A DNA stretch of 64,000 nt, taken from assembly GCA_034422595.1 (NCBI GenBank), contig DAOUJO010000007.1, forward strand, positions 434,001 through 498,000, read 5' to 3'. Positions 17,274-25,796 of this stretch are shown here, piece after piece (position 1 is the stretch's first letter; every line of letters begins with the position of its first letter). The DNA is from Bin16 sp034422595 (GTDB taxonomy: Bacteria; Chloroflexota; Dehalococcoidia; Lucifugimonadales; Australimonadaceae). Below the pieces are notes generated by a model that saw only the letters and a list, made by a program, of their open reading frames with translations, searched no databases and had not been told where the DNA came from. The position numbers were made by a program, and so were the translations under genes.

Positions 17274-18389
17274 GTGAGCAATGAGGAATCCTCGCTCCAA
17301 GAGTTCCTTATCTCCGCCGACTCCCACATGGGCGAGCCGCCCGACCTGTGGGAGAAGGAGCTTCCCCTGAAGTTCCGCTCGCGCGCGCTACAGATCGAAG
17401 AGAGGCCGTTCGAGACGAACCATCTCTTGCGTGCGGGCTGCTGGGACCCGTACGAGCGGCTGAAAGACCTCGCACTCGACGGCGTCAGCGCCGAGGTGCT
17501 CTACCCGACCTTCGCTGTCCGTGCATGGCTGATCGATGACCACGAACTCGAGGAGGCGCATCTGCGCGTCTACAACGACTGGATGATTGACTTCTGCAGC
17601 GTCGCTCCTCACCGGTACTGGGGGCTGGGAATGGTCTCCCTCTGGAACGTGGATAACGCCATCGCGGAGATGCGGCGGTTCATCGAGGCCGGGCTGCGGG
17701 GTGTCGACATCTGGATCGCGCCGCCTGAGAGTCTGCCCTACAGCGACGAACGGTACGAGCCCTTCTGGGCTGCCGCCGAGGAGACGGGCGCAACGGTCAA
17801 TATGCACATCAACGGACGCGCCGAGTCCCGCGAGCGCGACCCCGCAGGCATCCCCATACACTCCATCAACGGACACAAGCACGACGCGATGGACTCGCTG
17901 CTGCACATCATTGCATCGGGTGTGCTCGAGCGGCACCCACGCCTGAACGTCGCAGTCGCAGAGGCAGGCGCGGGCTGGGTCCCCTTCTGGCTTCAGGAAG
18001 CCGACCACTACACAATGAGCCGCCGGAGCACTCTGCCCATGCCGCCCAGCGAGTACTTCAAGCGGCAGGTCTTCTGTACCTTCATCAGCGACGCCGTGGG
18101 CGCTTACCTCCTACAGGACTTCGGGCAGGACAACTTCATGTGGTCGAACGACTACCCTCACCCCGCCTGCACCTGGCCCGACTCCAATATCCTCATCCCT
18201 GAGGAGTTGGGGGGCCTTCCCCATGACGTCCAGGAGAAGGTTGTCTGGCGCACGGCGGCGCGCGTGTATAACAACGGCGAACCTCCCGCTCCGCCCGACC
18301 CACCCGGCGACCGCGCCGAGATCGAGCGTTGGCTGGAGCACCACCGGAACTTCGGAGCCAGCGCGCGTCCGAAGCACCGTGCTGCCTGA
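17274..18389 (+). CDS. Amidohydrolase-2 family metal-dependent hydrolase/decarboxylase
   Basis: 371 residues from a GTG. It shows the amidohydrolase_2 TIM-barrel metal motifs: ISADSHMGEP near the N-terminus (D-x-H), VNMHINGR in the middle and WSNDYPHPACTWPDS near the C-terminus with the catalytic Asp. This group includes ACMSD and gamma-resorcylate/5-carboxyvanillate decarboxylases as well as true hydrolases. With two UbiD genes and two Rieske oxygenases nearby, a role on an aromatic carboxylate or ring-cleavage product is plausible but not proven. It is divergent from the second Rieske gene and followed by the two probable heme-oxygenase-fold genes on the same strand. Confidence 0.88.
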   Translation: MSNEESSLQEFLISADSHMGEPPDLWEKELPLKFRSRALQIEERPFETNHLLRAGCWDPYERLKDLALDGVSAEVLYPTFAVRAWLIDDHELEEAHLRVYNDWMIDFCSVAPHRYWGLGMVSLWNVDNAIAEMRRFIEAGLRGVDIWIAPPESLPYSDERYEPFWAAAEETGATVNMHINGRAESRERDPAGIPIHSINGHKHDAMDSLLHIIASGVLERHPRLNVAVAEAGAGWVPFWLQEADHYTMSRRSTLPMPPSEYFKRQVFCTFISDAVGAYLLQDFGQDNFMWSNDYPHPACTWPDSNILIPEELGGLPHDVQEKVVWRTAARVYNNGEPPAPPDPPGDRAEIERWLEHHRNFGASARPKHRAA

Positions 18390-18455
18390 ATGTTGAGGAA
18401 CCGGTGAACGTGGAGTAATCTGCCGCTGAACGTCGCGCAAGGAAGGAGTAGGGAT

Positions 18456-19169
18456 ATGGCAACCACGAAGCGATGGGGCCGTGACAAGCTCTCCCCCGAC
18501 GAACTGATGGACGAACTGGAAGGTATCCGGGCCGAATGGAAGCAGGGCCACCCGGCGAGGCCGAAGGCGACCACCATCGAAGCGATCGCCGAGCGCAAGC
18601 GCCGCGCCCACCAGGGCGGCGACGGCAATCACCGGTTCGAAGGTGAGCGCTACATCAACACCACGAACAAGGATGTCCGCCGCTTCCAGCTTCGTAAGCT
18701 CATCGATGAGGGCGGACAGGACGCCGTGGGGGGGCCTGTGCCCAGCCACCCCACGCTGAGCCGCTGGCACTCCGAGGAGTTCGGCCTTCCCAAAGAAGAG
18801 ATCGACGCGCTGGAGAAGAGCGACTGGGCGCCCGAAGAGCTCGTCTCCAACGGCTGGTACTACTGGATGCACCGCACCGAGCCCTGGCCCGTCCTCCTGG
18901 GCAGCGCCCTCGTGGGCGAGGGCGAGAAGCGCCTGCCCGAGGTCCGCGAGCAGATGATTCAGGACCTCGAGGAGACCAGGCAGCTTTACGAGAAGCTCGG
19001 CATCAAGGACATCGAGCGGGCCATGCTCAACCAGCGCGAGCACTCACCGATCGGAGCAGATGCAGACCACGTCGTGTTCGGGGAGGACGTGACGAAGGCA
19101 TTCGTAGACTCACCGGAGTTGCAGGAGCGGCTGCGGCGGGTCTTCATATTCAGGTTGCAGCGCCGGTAG
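18456..19169 (+). CDS. Helical protein, probable heme-oxygenase-like fold
   Basis: 237 residues, rich in charged helices, with no signal or membrane segment. The block RRFQLRKLIDEGGQDAVGG followed by FGLPKEEIDAL parallels HELRKLVKIEGRDIVNDLVG and IGLEREEV in the next gene. A C-terminal REHSPIGADADHVVFGED stretch could supply Glu/His/Asp metal ligands. I therefore place it in the TenA/PqqC/HDO fold, but more weakly than its neighbour. It lies 15 bases upstream of that gene, so the two products may form a heterodimer. An AAGGAGTAG site precedes the ATG. Confidence 0.5.
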   Translation: MATTKRWGRDKLSPDELMDELEGIRAEWKQGHPARPKATTIEAIAERKRRAHQGGDGNHRFEGERYINTTNKDVRRFQLRKLIDEGGQDAVGGPVPSHPTLSRWHSEEFGLPKEEIDALEKSDWAPEELVSNGWYYWMHRTEPWPVLLGSALVGEGEKRLPEVREQMIQDLEETRQLYEKLGIKDIERAMLNQREHSPIGADADHVVFGEDVTKAFVDSPELQERLRRVFIFRLQRR

Positions 19170-19184
19170 TCGGTAGGGACAGCG

Positions 19185-20000
19185 ATGCTGAACCATCCTC
19201 CCTATAACGCCGACGACCTGAAGGACCCGCCCCTCCCGGGGCCGGAGTTCATAGAGTTGCTCCACCGGCAGCGGGCGGAGCGGTACCCCGAACCGCCGCC
19301 GTTCTACCAGCTCCTCTACGACGGCTCGCTGACCCGTGACGACCTGCAGTTGTGGGCAAAGAACCACTACTACTACCTCGACCACGGCTTGCAGTTCAGC
19401 ACCGCAGCCCTCTACGTCAAGAACAACGACGAAGCATCCCGCACCCATGAGCTGAGGAAGCTCGTCAAGATCGAAGGCCGGGACATTGTGAACGACCTCG
19501 TTGGCTGGACGACGCCCGCCTACGAGGAGTTGTGGCTGCGCTTCTGTGAGGGCATCGGCCTCGAACGCGAGGAGGTCATGGCGTGGCGTAACTTCACGCG
19601 CTCCTACTTCGCGGTGTCCACGCTCTCGCTGTGCACGCGGTGGTGGGAGTGGTCATGGCTCGACGGCATCGCCGGGCTGTTCGCAAGCGACCTGCTGGCC
19701 AGGGACACGATGGGCAAGGCAGGTGAAGCCCTGCAGACGCAGTACGGCATCGCGGCAGAGCACCTGGAGTTCTTCGAACGCTTCGCCCAGGATGCGGAAG
19801 AAGACCTGGGCTGGGAGGAGTCGACGCTCGTGGAGTGGGCTTTTACGACCGAACGGCAACTCACCGCGGCCCGAGCGTTCCGCTACCGGTTGGATATCGA
19901 CTACCAGTACGTTCAGCCCGTCCACACTGCGATCACGACGGGCGAACTCCCTGTCCAGGTGCCTGTGTCGCTCTACGAAGAGGAGCCGCCCTCGCTCTAG
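19185..20000 (+). CDS. PqqC/heme-oxygenase-like iron-containing redox protein
   Basis: 271 residues. Typical of the PqqC-like branch: PPFYQLLYDGSLTRDDLQLW, the helix NHYYYLDHGLQFS, the conserved THELRKLVKIEGRD and YGIAAEHLEFFERFAQDAEED. The spaced His/Glu/Asp residues are those expected around an oxygen-reactive site in this fold. PqqC itself catalyses the last oxidation in PQQ synthesis, but no other pqq gene is present, so an oxidase in the surrounding catabolic pathway is more likely. The gene follows the related 18456-19169 gene closely and ends 64 bases before the promoter-like element of the P450 gene. Confidence 0.7.
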   Translation: MLNHPPYNADDLKDPPLPGPEFIELLHRQRAERYPEPPPFYQLLYDGSLTRDDLQLWAKNHYYYLDHGLQFSTAALYVKNNDEASRTHELRKLVKIEGRDIVNDLVGWTTPAYEELWLRFCEGIGLEREEVMAWRNFTRSYFAVSTLSLCTRWWEWSWLDGIAGLFASDLLARDTMGKAGEALQTQYGIAAEHLEFFERFAQDAEEDLGWEESTLVEWAFTTERQLTAARAFRYRLDIDYQYVQPVHTAITTGELPVQVPVSLYEEEPPSL

Positions 20001-20063
20001 CGACGTACGAGAGCGAGCGCTGCGTTCTCAGGTCTGTGGAACGAGGGTGGTTTCGTTATCGCG

Positions 20064-20093
20064 TTGACACCCCCCAATTTCGGGAGTCATACT
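20064..20093 (+). promoter_or_regulatory. Candidate sigma70-type promoter for the GPP34-P450 gene
   Basis: A perfect TTGACA at 20064-20069 is followed after 18 bases by CATACT at 20088-20093, about 60 bases before the ATG at 20153. A short inverted repeat (ACTTG with CAAGT, 20094-20114) lies over the presumed transcription start and could bind a regulator. Confidence 0.45.
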
Positions 20094-20152
20094 AACTTGG
20101 TTACGGGTACAAGTGGCCCGAAGGTGTGAGACGTGCTCGGAGACCGAGACCG

Positions 20153-22186
20153 ATGACTCTTTCCACCGAAAGTGTGACAACCCAGGCGCTCAGCCTGCCG
20201 GAAGAGCTCATCCTGATGCTCCTCAATGAGGAGAGCGGTTACTTTCACCAGGTTCCCGGCTGGGACCTGAACTGCACCGTCGCCGGCGCCGTGCTCGCGG
20301 AACTCTCCCTCATGGGCCGTATCGACACGGACGTCGAGAGCCTGTTCATCGTCGACCGGACTGAAACGGGCGACCCTGCCCTGGACCCCATCCTGAAGGA
20401 GATCGCGGGCGAACCGGGCCAGCACAACACCCAGTACTGGATAGAGCGGCTCGCCCCCCGTGCAGAATCCGTCGTCGACCTGACGCTGGACCGCCTCGTT
20501 GACCTGAACATCCTAGAACACCATGACGGGGAGTTCTGGACGCTGTCCCGCAACGTTCTGCAGGCGGAACTCTCAAACACTTCCTCAACAGGCACAGCGG
20601 CCCAGTTCGTCAGAACGCGCATCACCAAGGTCATCTTCAACAACGAGATACCCGATCCGAGGGACGTCATCATCATCGCGCTCATCGATACGTGCGACGT
20701 CTTCCGGTTCATGTTCCAACTCGACGACGAGATAGAGCAGCGCATCCAGGCGATCTGCAGGATGGACCTGATAGGCCGCTCCATAGCCGAGGCGGTCTCC
20801 CAGAACATCGCTGGTCCGCTACTTCGACGCTCCGCCTTCACGAAGAAGATCCCGAACGTCTCGCTGCGCAAGATGCTGTTCAGCCCCCATCTTCGCAGCG
20901 GCAACATCGCGGCGCTCTTTGCGGACCTCGCAAAGGAGTACGGCCCGGTGTTCAAGATACATCCGCCGTTCAAGAAACCGATGATCTTCCTCGCCGGGAC
21001 AGCCACGAACCACTGGGTGCACCGGCACGGGCGCATGTACCTGAGAGCCAAGGACTACTTCTCCGACTTCGAGAAGGTCTATGGAGCGAACGGTGTGATG
21101 CCTTCCATGGACGGGGCAGATCATTTCCGGCTCCGGAAGGCCATGTCGCCGGCGTACTCCCGCGGGAGGCTGGAGGGACAGCTGAATATCCTCTACCGCC
21201 ATGCCCGGAAACACATGTCGGGCTGGAAGGTCGGAGACTCGTACCCCGCGACGAGCATGAGCCGGCAGATGATCAACGCGCAACTCTCGCCGCTCTTCGT
21301 CAGCGTCGATTCCCAGGACATCTTCGACGACCTGGCGAAGTACAAGGAGCGAGCGCTCCTCACCCACATCATGAAGGCCCTGCCCAAGTTCATGCTCCGC
21401 ACTCCGGGCATGAAACGCAGGGCAAAGGCTGTGGATACCCTCCTGGAGCGGGTCCAGAGCGTCCATACACCCGCGCAACGGGCCGGCTCTCCAAGAGACC
21501 TCGCGGACGACTGGCTCAGCCTGCACGCAAGCGATCCGCAGTTCGTGCCGGAGACGACCCTGCGCTTCCAGCTCTCGGCAGCGCTGATTGCCAGCGTCTA
21601 CCTTGGCGACGCCTTCAGTTTCGCGCTCTATGCCATGGCGTCGCAGCCCGAACTCTACCGGGATCTGCAGCGTGAAGCCGACGCCCTCTTCGAGAACGGC
21701 GACCCGGACGGCGCGGACTTCACCCTGCAGGCGATAGACGTCACGCATCGCTTCCTCATGGAGACCGTGCGGATATACCCCATCGTTCCGATGTCCATCC
21801 GGAACGTGATGAACACGTGCGTGGTCGAGGACTACGAACTGCCGGTGGGGTCACAGGTCTTCATCGCGACCACGGCGACGCACTACATGAAGGAAGTCTT
21901 CCCCGACCCCTTCACCTTCGACATCGACCGCTACAAGGCACCGCGCAACGAGCACCTCAGTCCCGGGTACGCCCCCTACGGGCTGGGCACGCACACCTGC
22001 CTCGGCACCCGTTGGATGGAACTGCAGCTGGCGATCAACGTGCTGATGGTCGCGCACTACTTCAACATCGAAGTGTCCCCCGCGGACTACAAGCTCAAGT
22101 TCAACCCGGTCCCGTCGATGAAGCCGAACAAGAAGCTGAAGTTCCGCATCGCCGAGCTGCGGCGCGAGATACCCCTGGTCGCCTGA
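20153..22186 (+). CDS. GPP34-domain/cytochrome P450 fusion protein
   Basis: 677 residues. Residues about 10-215 fit the GPP34 (Golgi phosphoprotein 3/Vps74) family: LSLPEELILMLLNEESGYF, VAGAVLAELSLMGRID, a TGDPALDPIL segment and PDPRDVIIIALIDTCDV. Residues about 240-670 are a cytochrome P450: the K-helix ExxR is ETVR at 537-540 and the heme loop YGLGTHTCLG carries the axial Cys C616. The I-helix lacks the usual acid-Thr pair (LGDAFS), so oxygen activation may be atypical. GPP34 proteins bind phosphoinositides in eukaryotes; here the domain might place the P450 at a membrane. ATG 20153 is used rather than GTG 20126, which adds nine basic residues. It converges on the methyltransferase gene. 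Confidence 0.85.
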   Translation: MTLSTESVTTQALSLPEELILMLLNEESGYFHQVPGWDLNCTVAGAVLAELSLMGRIDTDVESLFIVDRTETGDPALDPILKEIAGEPGQHNTQYWIERLAPRAESVVDLTLDRLVDLNILEHHDGEFWTLSRNVLQAELSNTSSTGTAAQFVRTRITKVIFNNEIPDPRDVIIIALIDTCDVFRFMFQLDDEIEQRIQAICRMDLIGRSIAEAVSQNIAGPLLRRSAFTKKIPNVSLRKMLFSPHLRSGNIAALFADLAKEYGPVFKIHPPFKKPMIFLAGTATNHWVHRHGRMYLRAKDYFSDFEKVYGANGVMPSMDGADHFRLRKAMSPAYSRGRLEGQLNILYRHARKHMSGWKVGDSYPATSMSRQMINAQLSPLFVSVDSQDIFDDLAKYKERALLTHIMKALPKFMLRTPGMKRRAKAVDTLLERVQSVHTPAQRAGSPRDLADDWLSLHASDPQFVPETTLRFQLSAALIASVYLGDAFSFALYAMASQPELYRDLQREADALFENGDPDGADFTLQAIDVTHRFLMETVRIYPIVPMSIRNVMNTCVVEDYELPVGSQVFIATTATHYMKEVFPDPFTFDIDRYKAPRNEHLSPGYAPYGLGTHTCLGTRWMELQLAINVLMVAHYFNIEVSPADYKLKFNPVPSMKPNKKLKFRIAELRREIPLVA

Positions 22187-22189
22187 CGG

Positions 22190-22203
22190 CGCTCAAGAGA
22201 GCG
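22190..22203. terminator. Short hairpin between convergent genes
   Basis: CGCTC-AAGA-GAGCG forms a five-base-pair stem with a tetraloop in the 27-base gap between the P450 gene and the methyltransferase. It is flanked by A-rich GGAAAGAAAG on one side, which would read as a pyrimidine-rich tract on the minus strand. It may act as a weak bidirectional terminator. Confidence 0.3.
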
Positions 22204-22213
22204 GAAAGAAAGC

Positions 22214-23252
22214 CTAAAGGGGCTTGCGGGCCAGGAAGCAGTACAACGGCGTGAAGACCCCGGCCCTGCCGCCTGCGACATAGGCCCTGGCGGTGCGGTC
22301 CATCAGCCTGACGACGTCCGCGGACCCTTTCGGGAATACGCCCAACACCTCGGCCAGCCTGGATACCCCGATGTACGCCTTCCGGCCCAACGGAATCCTG
22401 CGCAGGGGGCTGTTCCGCGTCTTGCCCCGCGTCTCCATGGGGTGATACCACGGCGTGGTCGGACCGCTCTCCGCAACGGCACGGTCCCTGCCCTCCATGA
22501 CCTGGAATCCTGCCGCTTCGAGAGCCTGGTTCACCTCGTCCGTAGTCGCGATGTCCTTGAGCGCGATGCCGTGCATCAGGTCCCTCTTGATGGCCCGGTG
22601 CCGGCTGTCGCCGGGATCGAACCTGTCCGTCATGCACATCTCCTGGCCCCAGAAGAGAGCTCCGGGTTTTCAGCACGCGGTAGATCTCCGCGAAGGCGCC
22701 CGCCTTGTCCGGCGCATGGCACGTCGATTCGATCGCGTATCCCCGGTCGAACGTGTCGTTCGCGACGGCGCCCATGTCCATGAAACTGCACTCGAGGTAG
22801 TCGACCAGGTGGTCGAGCCCCGCCTCGGCGTTCAACGACCTCGCCTTCCCCAACTGGACCTTGCTGGTATTCACACCGACGACCCTGACACCGGCCTCCC
22901 GGGCGACACGGCGCATCGGGCCGCCTATCCCGCAACCGACATCGATCACCGTCATGCCCTCTTGCAACTCCAGCTTGGCAATCATTAGCCGCTGGTGCCG
23001 GGTCTGGGAGTCCTCGAGGCTCTCCTCGGGCGACAGCGGCGCGAAGTGGAGGGACTCGCTCCAGCCGAACACCATGAACTCATTGCAGAGGTCATAGTAT
23101 TCCCTGACGGTTTCGACGTGGTCGTAGCCCGACGGGGCGGTGTCCTCCGCGGACGCCCTGTCCGTCCATCCATCGAATCGTTCCACGCGACGTTGGACGT
23201 CCGACCCGCGGTATGCGGCCTTCAGTCCGCTGGGTAGCTTGCGAAGTTGCAT
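22214..23252 (-). pseudogene. Erg6-type sterol C-24 methyltransferase, interrupted by a +1 frameshift
   Basis: Two overlapping frames encode one protein. The first, from ATG 23252, gives the SAM motif IDVGCGIGGP (103-112), WSESLHFAPLSPEES and YAIESTCHAPDKAG, the motif of sterol methyltransferases. The second continues with GQEMCMTDRFDP and ends in an SMT C-terminal domain closing FTPLYCFLARKPL. They join at the A run 22667-22670: CTGAAAACCC, read with one A fewer, gives LKPGALFWGQEMC in frame, restoring a normal 345-residue SMT. The family methylates the sterol side chain with S-adenosylmethionine. The extra A may be a read error, a recent mutation or slippage. AAGGAGG precedes the ATG, nine bases after the transporter stop. 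Confidence 0.85.
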
Positions 23253-23260
23253 GAGCCTCC

Positions 23261-25744
23261 TTACGACGAGCTTTGCCCTGGTTCATTGCGCTGATGTATG
23301 CCCTCTATCGCCACGTCGAGTTCGGCCCACTGGCGCTCCACCATGGAGCGCAGTCGCATGTTCTGGTACGCACCCCAGACCACCATCGCGGGCAGCACCA
23401 GGAGCACGGAGACGATCAGGGAGTAAACGATGGTGATGGTCGCCGTGATGCCGAACTGCTGAGAAGCAAGCAAGGGCGAAGCGATCAGCACTCCGAATCC
23501 CAGCGCGGTCGTCATTGCGGAACCCAAGAGCGCCGAACCCGTTGTCGCGAGCGTCCGGACCGCCGCACTCTCCGGATTGCGGGTGCGGGTGAACTCATCT
23601 CGGTAGCGATGGATCACGTGGATGGTGTAGTCCACGCCTATCCCGATCGAGAGGGCCGTGATGATCGATGTGACGAGTGAGTACGGGATGCCCAACAGCG
23701 CCATGGTGCCCAGCACCGAGACGAGGACGAGCACGATGGGCCCGACCGCGATGACTGCCAGCGCCGGTTGGCGTGCCGTCAGCCAGAAGAAGACAGCGAG
23801 GACGGTGAGCGCCGCCGCGATAGTAGTGCTGATCGCCTCTGTCTGACGGTCGGTGATGGCATCCGTAACCCCGATCGAGACGACAGTCTCGGAAAGCACC
23901 GTGAGAGCGGTGTCGTCTCCAGCCCAGAGCGCTTCGAGATCGTCCTGAAGTGTCTTGGTTGCTCCCGGATCGTTCGAGTAGGTCGGGAACTGCAACAGGA
24001 TGGTGTCGATGCCGTTCGGATCGTTGACCAGACCGTGGGTGACCGCGGGTTCCCTCTCCTCCAGCTTGTCCAGGAGCTCCTGCATCAGGGCCGGATCGAG
24101 CTGCACTCCCGAGGAAGCCTGGCTGAAGAGCGCCGCAAGCTCACGGTCGTAGTTGTCACCGGGTTGCCCGCTGTCGGTGGTCCAGTCTTCCAGGAGCGAC
24201 TCGTACGACGCCAGGAGCGGCCCTGCCGCTGCGCGCGGGCGCTGTTGCTCGTCCTGGAAAGCGGTCCTGAGGTCCTGCAGGTTCAGAAGTGTGCGGGTCT
24301 CCGTAGCCTCGGCCTTCACCAGCACGCTGGCCATCTCCGTCGAACCGCCGACGGTCGCGTCAAGTGTTTCCATGTCAGCCACGATGGTCCCGCCTCGGGG
24401 AAGGACATCGCGGATGCTGAACTCCGATTTGAGGTCGGTAGCCGCGAACCCCAGCGCGATCGTCACTGCGAGCACTACGATGATGTAGGGCGCCGGTTGG
24501 CGCGTCACCCGTCTTCCGAGCACCTCCGCCAGCCGCGGGACGCCGGGCAGCGCATTCGAAAGCGGGCGAGGCTGCCGCAACGTGCCGCGTGCCTCGCGAC
24601 GCCGGTCGAGGATCGTCCGGGCCGCCGGGACCAGCGTCAGCATCACTATCAGGCTCAACCCCACCCCCATCCCTGCGACAACGCCGAAGTCTCCGATCAC
24701 GCCTATCGGCGAGAAGAGGGTCGCCAACAAGCTGACGATCGTTGTGACTGCGGCCAACGTCAGTGGGACCGTGACGTTCCGCAGGCCGATCTGTACAGCT
24801 CGGACAACGGGCTCGCCTGCGAGCCGTTGCTCCCGGTAGTGAGAGATCGCCTGGATCGCATAGTCCACCGTGAGGCTGATGATGATGACGGGCACCATCG
24901 CGGTTAGCGAGCTGGGAGGACCTATCACGTCGAGTCCATCAGGGCCAAGCCAGCCCTCAGCGCCGACAACCCACATGATCGCGACGATAAGCCCCAGCAG
25001 GGTCAGCAGCATGTCCGACAGGGCCCGGGTGAAGAGCAGGAGCAGAGCGGCGATCAGCAACAGCGCCAGCCCGATCAGCGGCCCCATCCCTTCCTCTGTC
25101 GCCTTCTTGTACGCATCCTCGATGACCGCCGATGACAGGCTGCTCACACGCGACGCCCCCTCGTCCCCTGCAGCCAGCTCGCTGATCCTCCGTTCGGCAT
25201 CGCCAACGCGCTCGTCGCCCGTGTCGCGCAGACGCACGATGGCGATCGCAACGAGCGTGCCGTCGGTGTCGGTGCCAGTCATCTCAGCGAGCGCCTCCCC
25301 GACTCCGGGGACGTTGCGTGCGGAGTCGATCTGTTCCTGCGTGATCGACTCGAAACTGTCCACCTGGAGCACGGCGCCGATCAGCGACGATGGTGCAACG
25401 ATCGGATCGCCGGGCGCCAGCAGCTCGGCGACGCCCGGGTCCTGGACAATCTCATCCAACAGACCATCCATCTGGAAGAGCCCCCCCGGCGTCAGCGCCT
25501 CCCCGCGAAAGAGAAGTGTGACAACGATCACTTCGCCGGAGTCCCCGAACCGTTCATCTATCTCCTGTGTTGCTTCAGCGATGGGATGGCCGGGAGGGAG
25601 AAAGGCAACACTTGCGCCTTCCGTCGGCGGCAGACGTTGCTGCGTCCCCATAACCATCACGACGGTAACGATGAGGAGGACGAGGAGGGTGAGCCACGGA
25701 CGAACCGTGACCAGCCGGCTCAGCCTGCCGAGTATGTTGTTCAT
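23261..25744 (-). CDS. MMPL/RND-superfamily lipid or hydrophobe exporter
   Basis: 827 residues with a duplicated RND layout. There is an N-terminal helix (WLTLLVLLIVTVVMVMG), a large extracytoplasmic loop, and a five-helix bundle with PVIIISLTVDYAIQ. A second half follows with its own loop and IGIGVDYTIHVIHRYRDE near the C-terminus; the VDY acid motifs are proton-relay candidates. The size is that of MMPL, HpnN and related hopanoid/sterol exporters, shorter than AcrB. It lies between a Rieske oxygenase and the sterol methyltransferase on the same strand, which supports a lipid substrate over a drug. Substrate is an inference. Confidence 0.87.
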   Translation of the reverse strand: MNNILGRLSRLVTVRPWLTLLVLLIVTVVMVMGTQQRLPPTEGASVAFLPPGHPIAEATQEIDERFGDSGEVIVVTLLFRGEALTPGGLFQMDGLLDEIVQDPGVAELLAPGDPIVAPSSLIGAVLQVDSFESITQEQIDSARNVPGVGEALAEMTGTDTDGTLVAIAIVRLRDTGDERVGDAERRISELAAGDEGASRVSSLSSAVIEDAYKKATEEGMGPLIGLALLLIAALLLLFTRALSDMLLTLLGLIVAIMWVVGAEGWLGPDGLDVIGPPSSLTAMVPVIIISLTVDYAIQAISHYREQRLAGEPVVRAVQIGLRNVTVPLTLAAVTTIVSLLATLFSPIGVIGDFGVVAGMGVGLSLIVMLTLVPAARTILDRRREARGTLRQPRPLSNALPGVPRLAEVLGRRVTRQPAPYIIVVLAVTIALGFAATDLKSEFSIRDVLPRGGTIVADMETLDATVGGSTEMASVLVKAEATETRTLLNLQDLRTAFQDEQQRPRAAAGPLLASYESLLEDWTTDSGQPGDNYDRELAALFSQASSGVQLDPALMQELLDKLEEREPAVTHGLVNDPNGIDTILLQFPTYSNDPGATKTLQDDLEALWAGDDTALTVLSETVVSIGVTDAITDRQTEAISTTIAAALTVLAVFFWLTARQPALAVIAVGPIVLVLVSVLGTMALLGIPYSLVTSIITALSIGIGVDYTIHVIHRYRDEFTRTRNPESAAVRTLATTGSALLGSAMTTALGFGVLIASPLLASQQFGITATITIVYSLIVSVLLVLPAMVVWGAYQNMRLRSMVERQWAELDVAIEGIHQRNEPGQSSS

Positions 25745-25796
25745 GGTATGTACCCCCGTGCTGCGTGGTGGAGGTCGTTGAGGCCGGTTTGAGCGG

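Noticed and set aside
22101..22213. C-terminal part of the unshifted methyltransferase frame overlapping the P450 gene
   Set aside because: After the A run this frame loses all family similarity; the family sequence continues in the other frame and stops at 22214.
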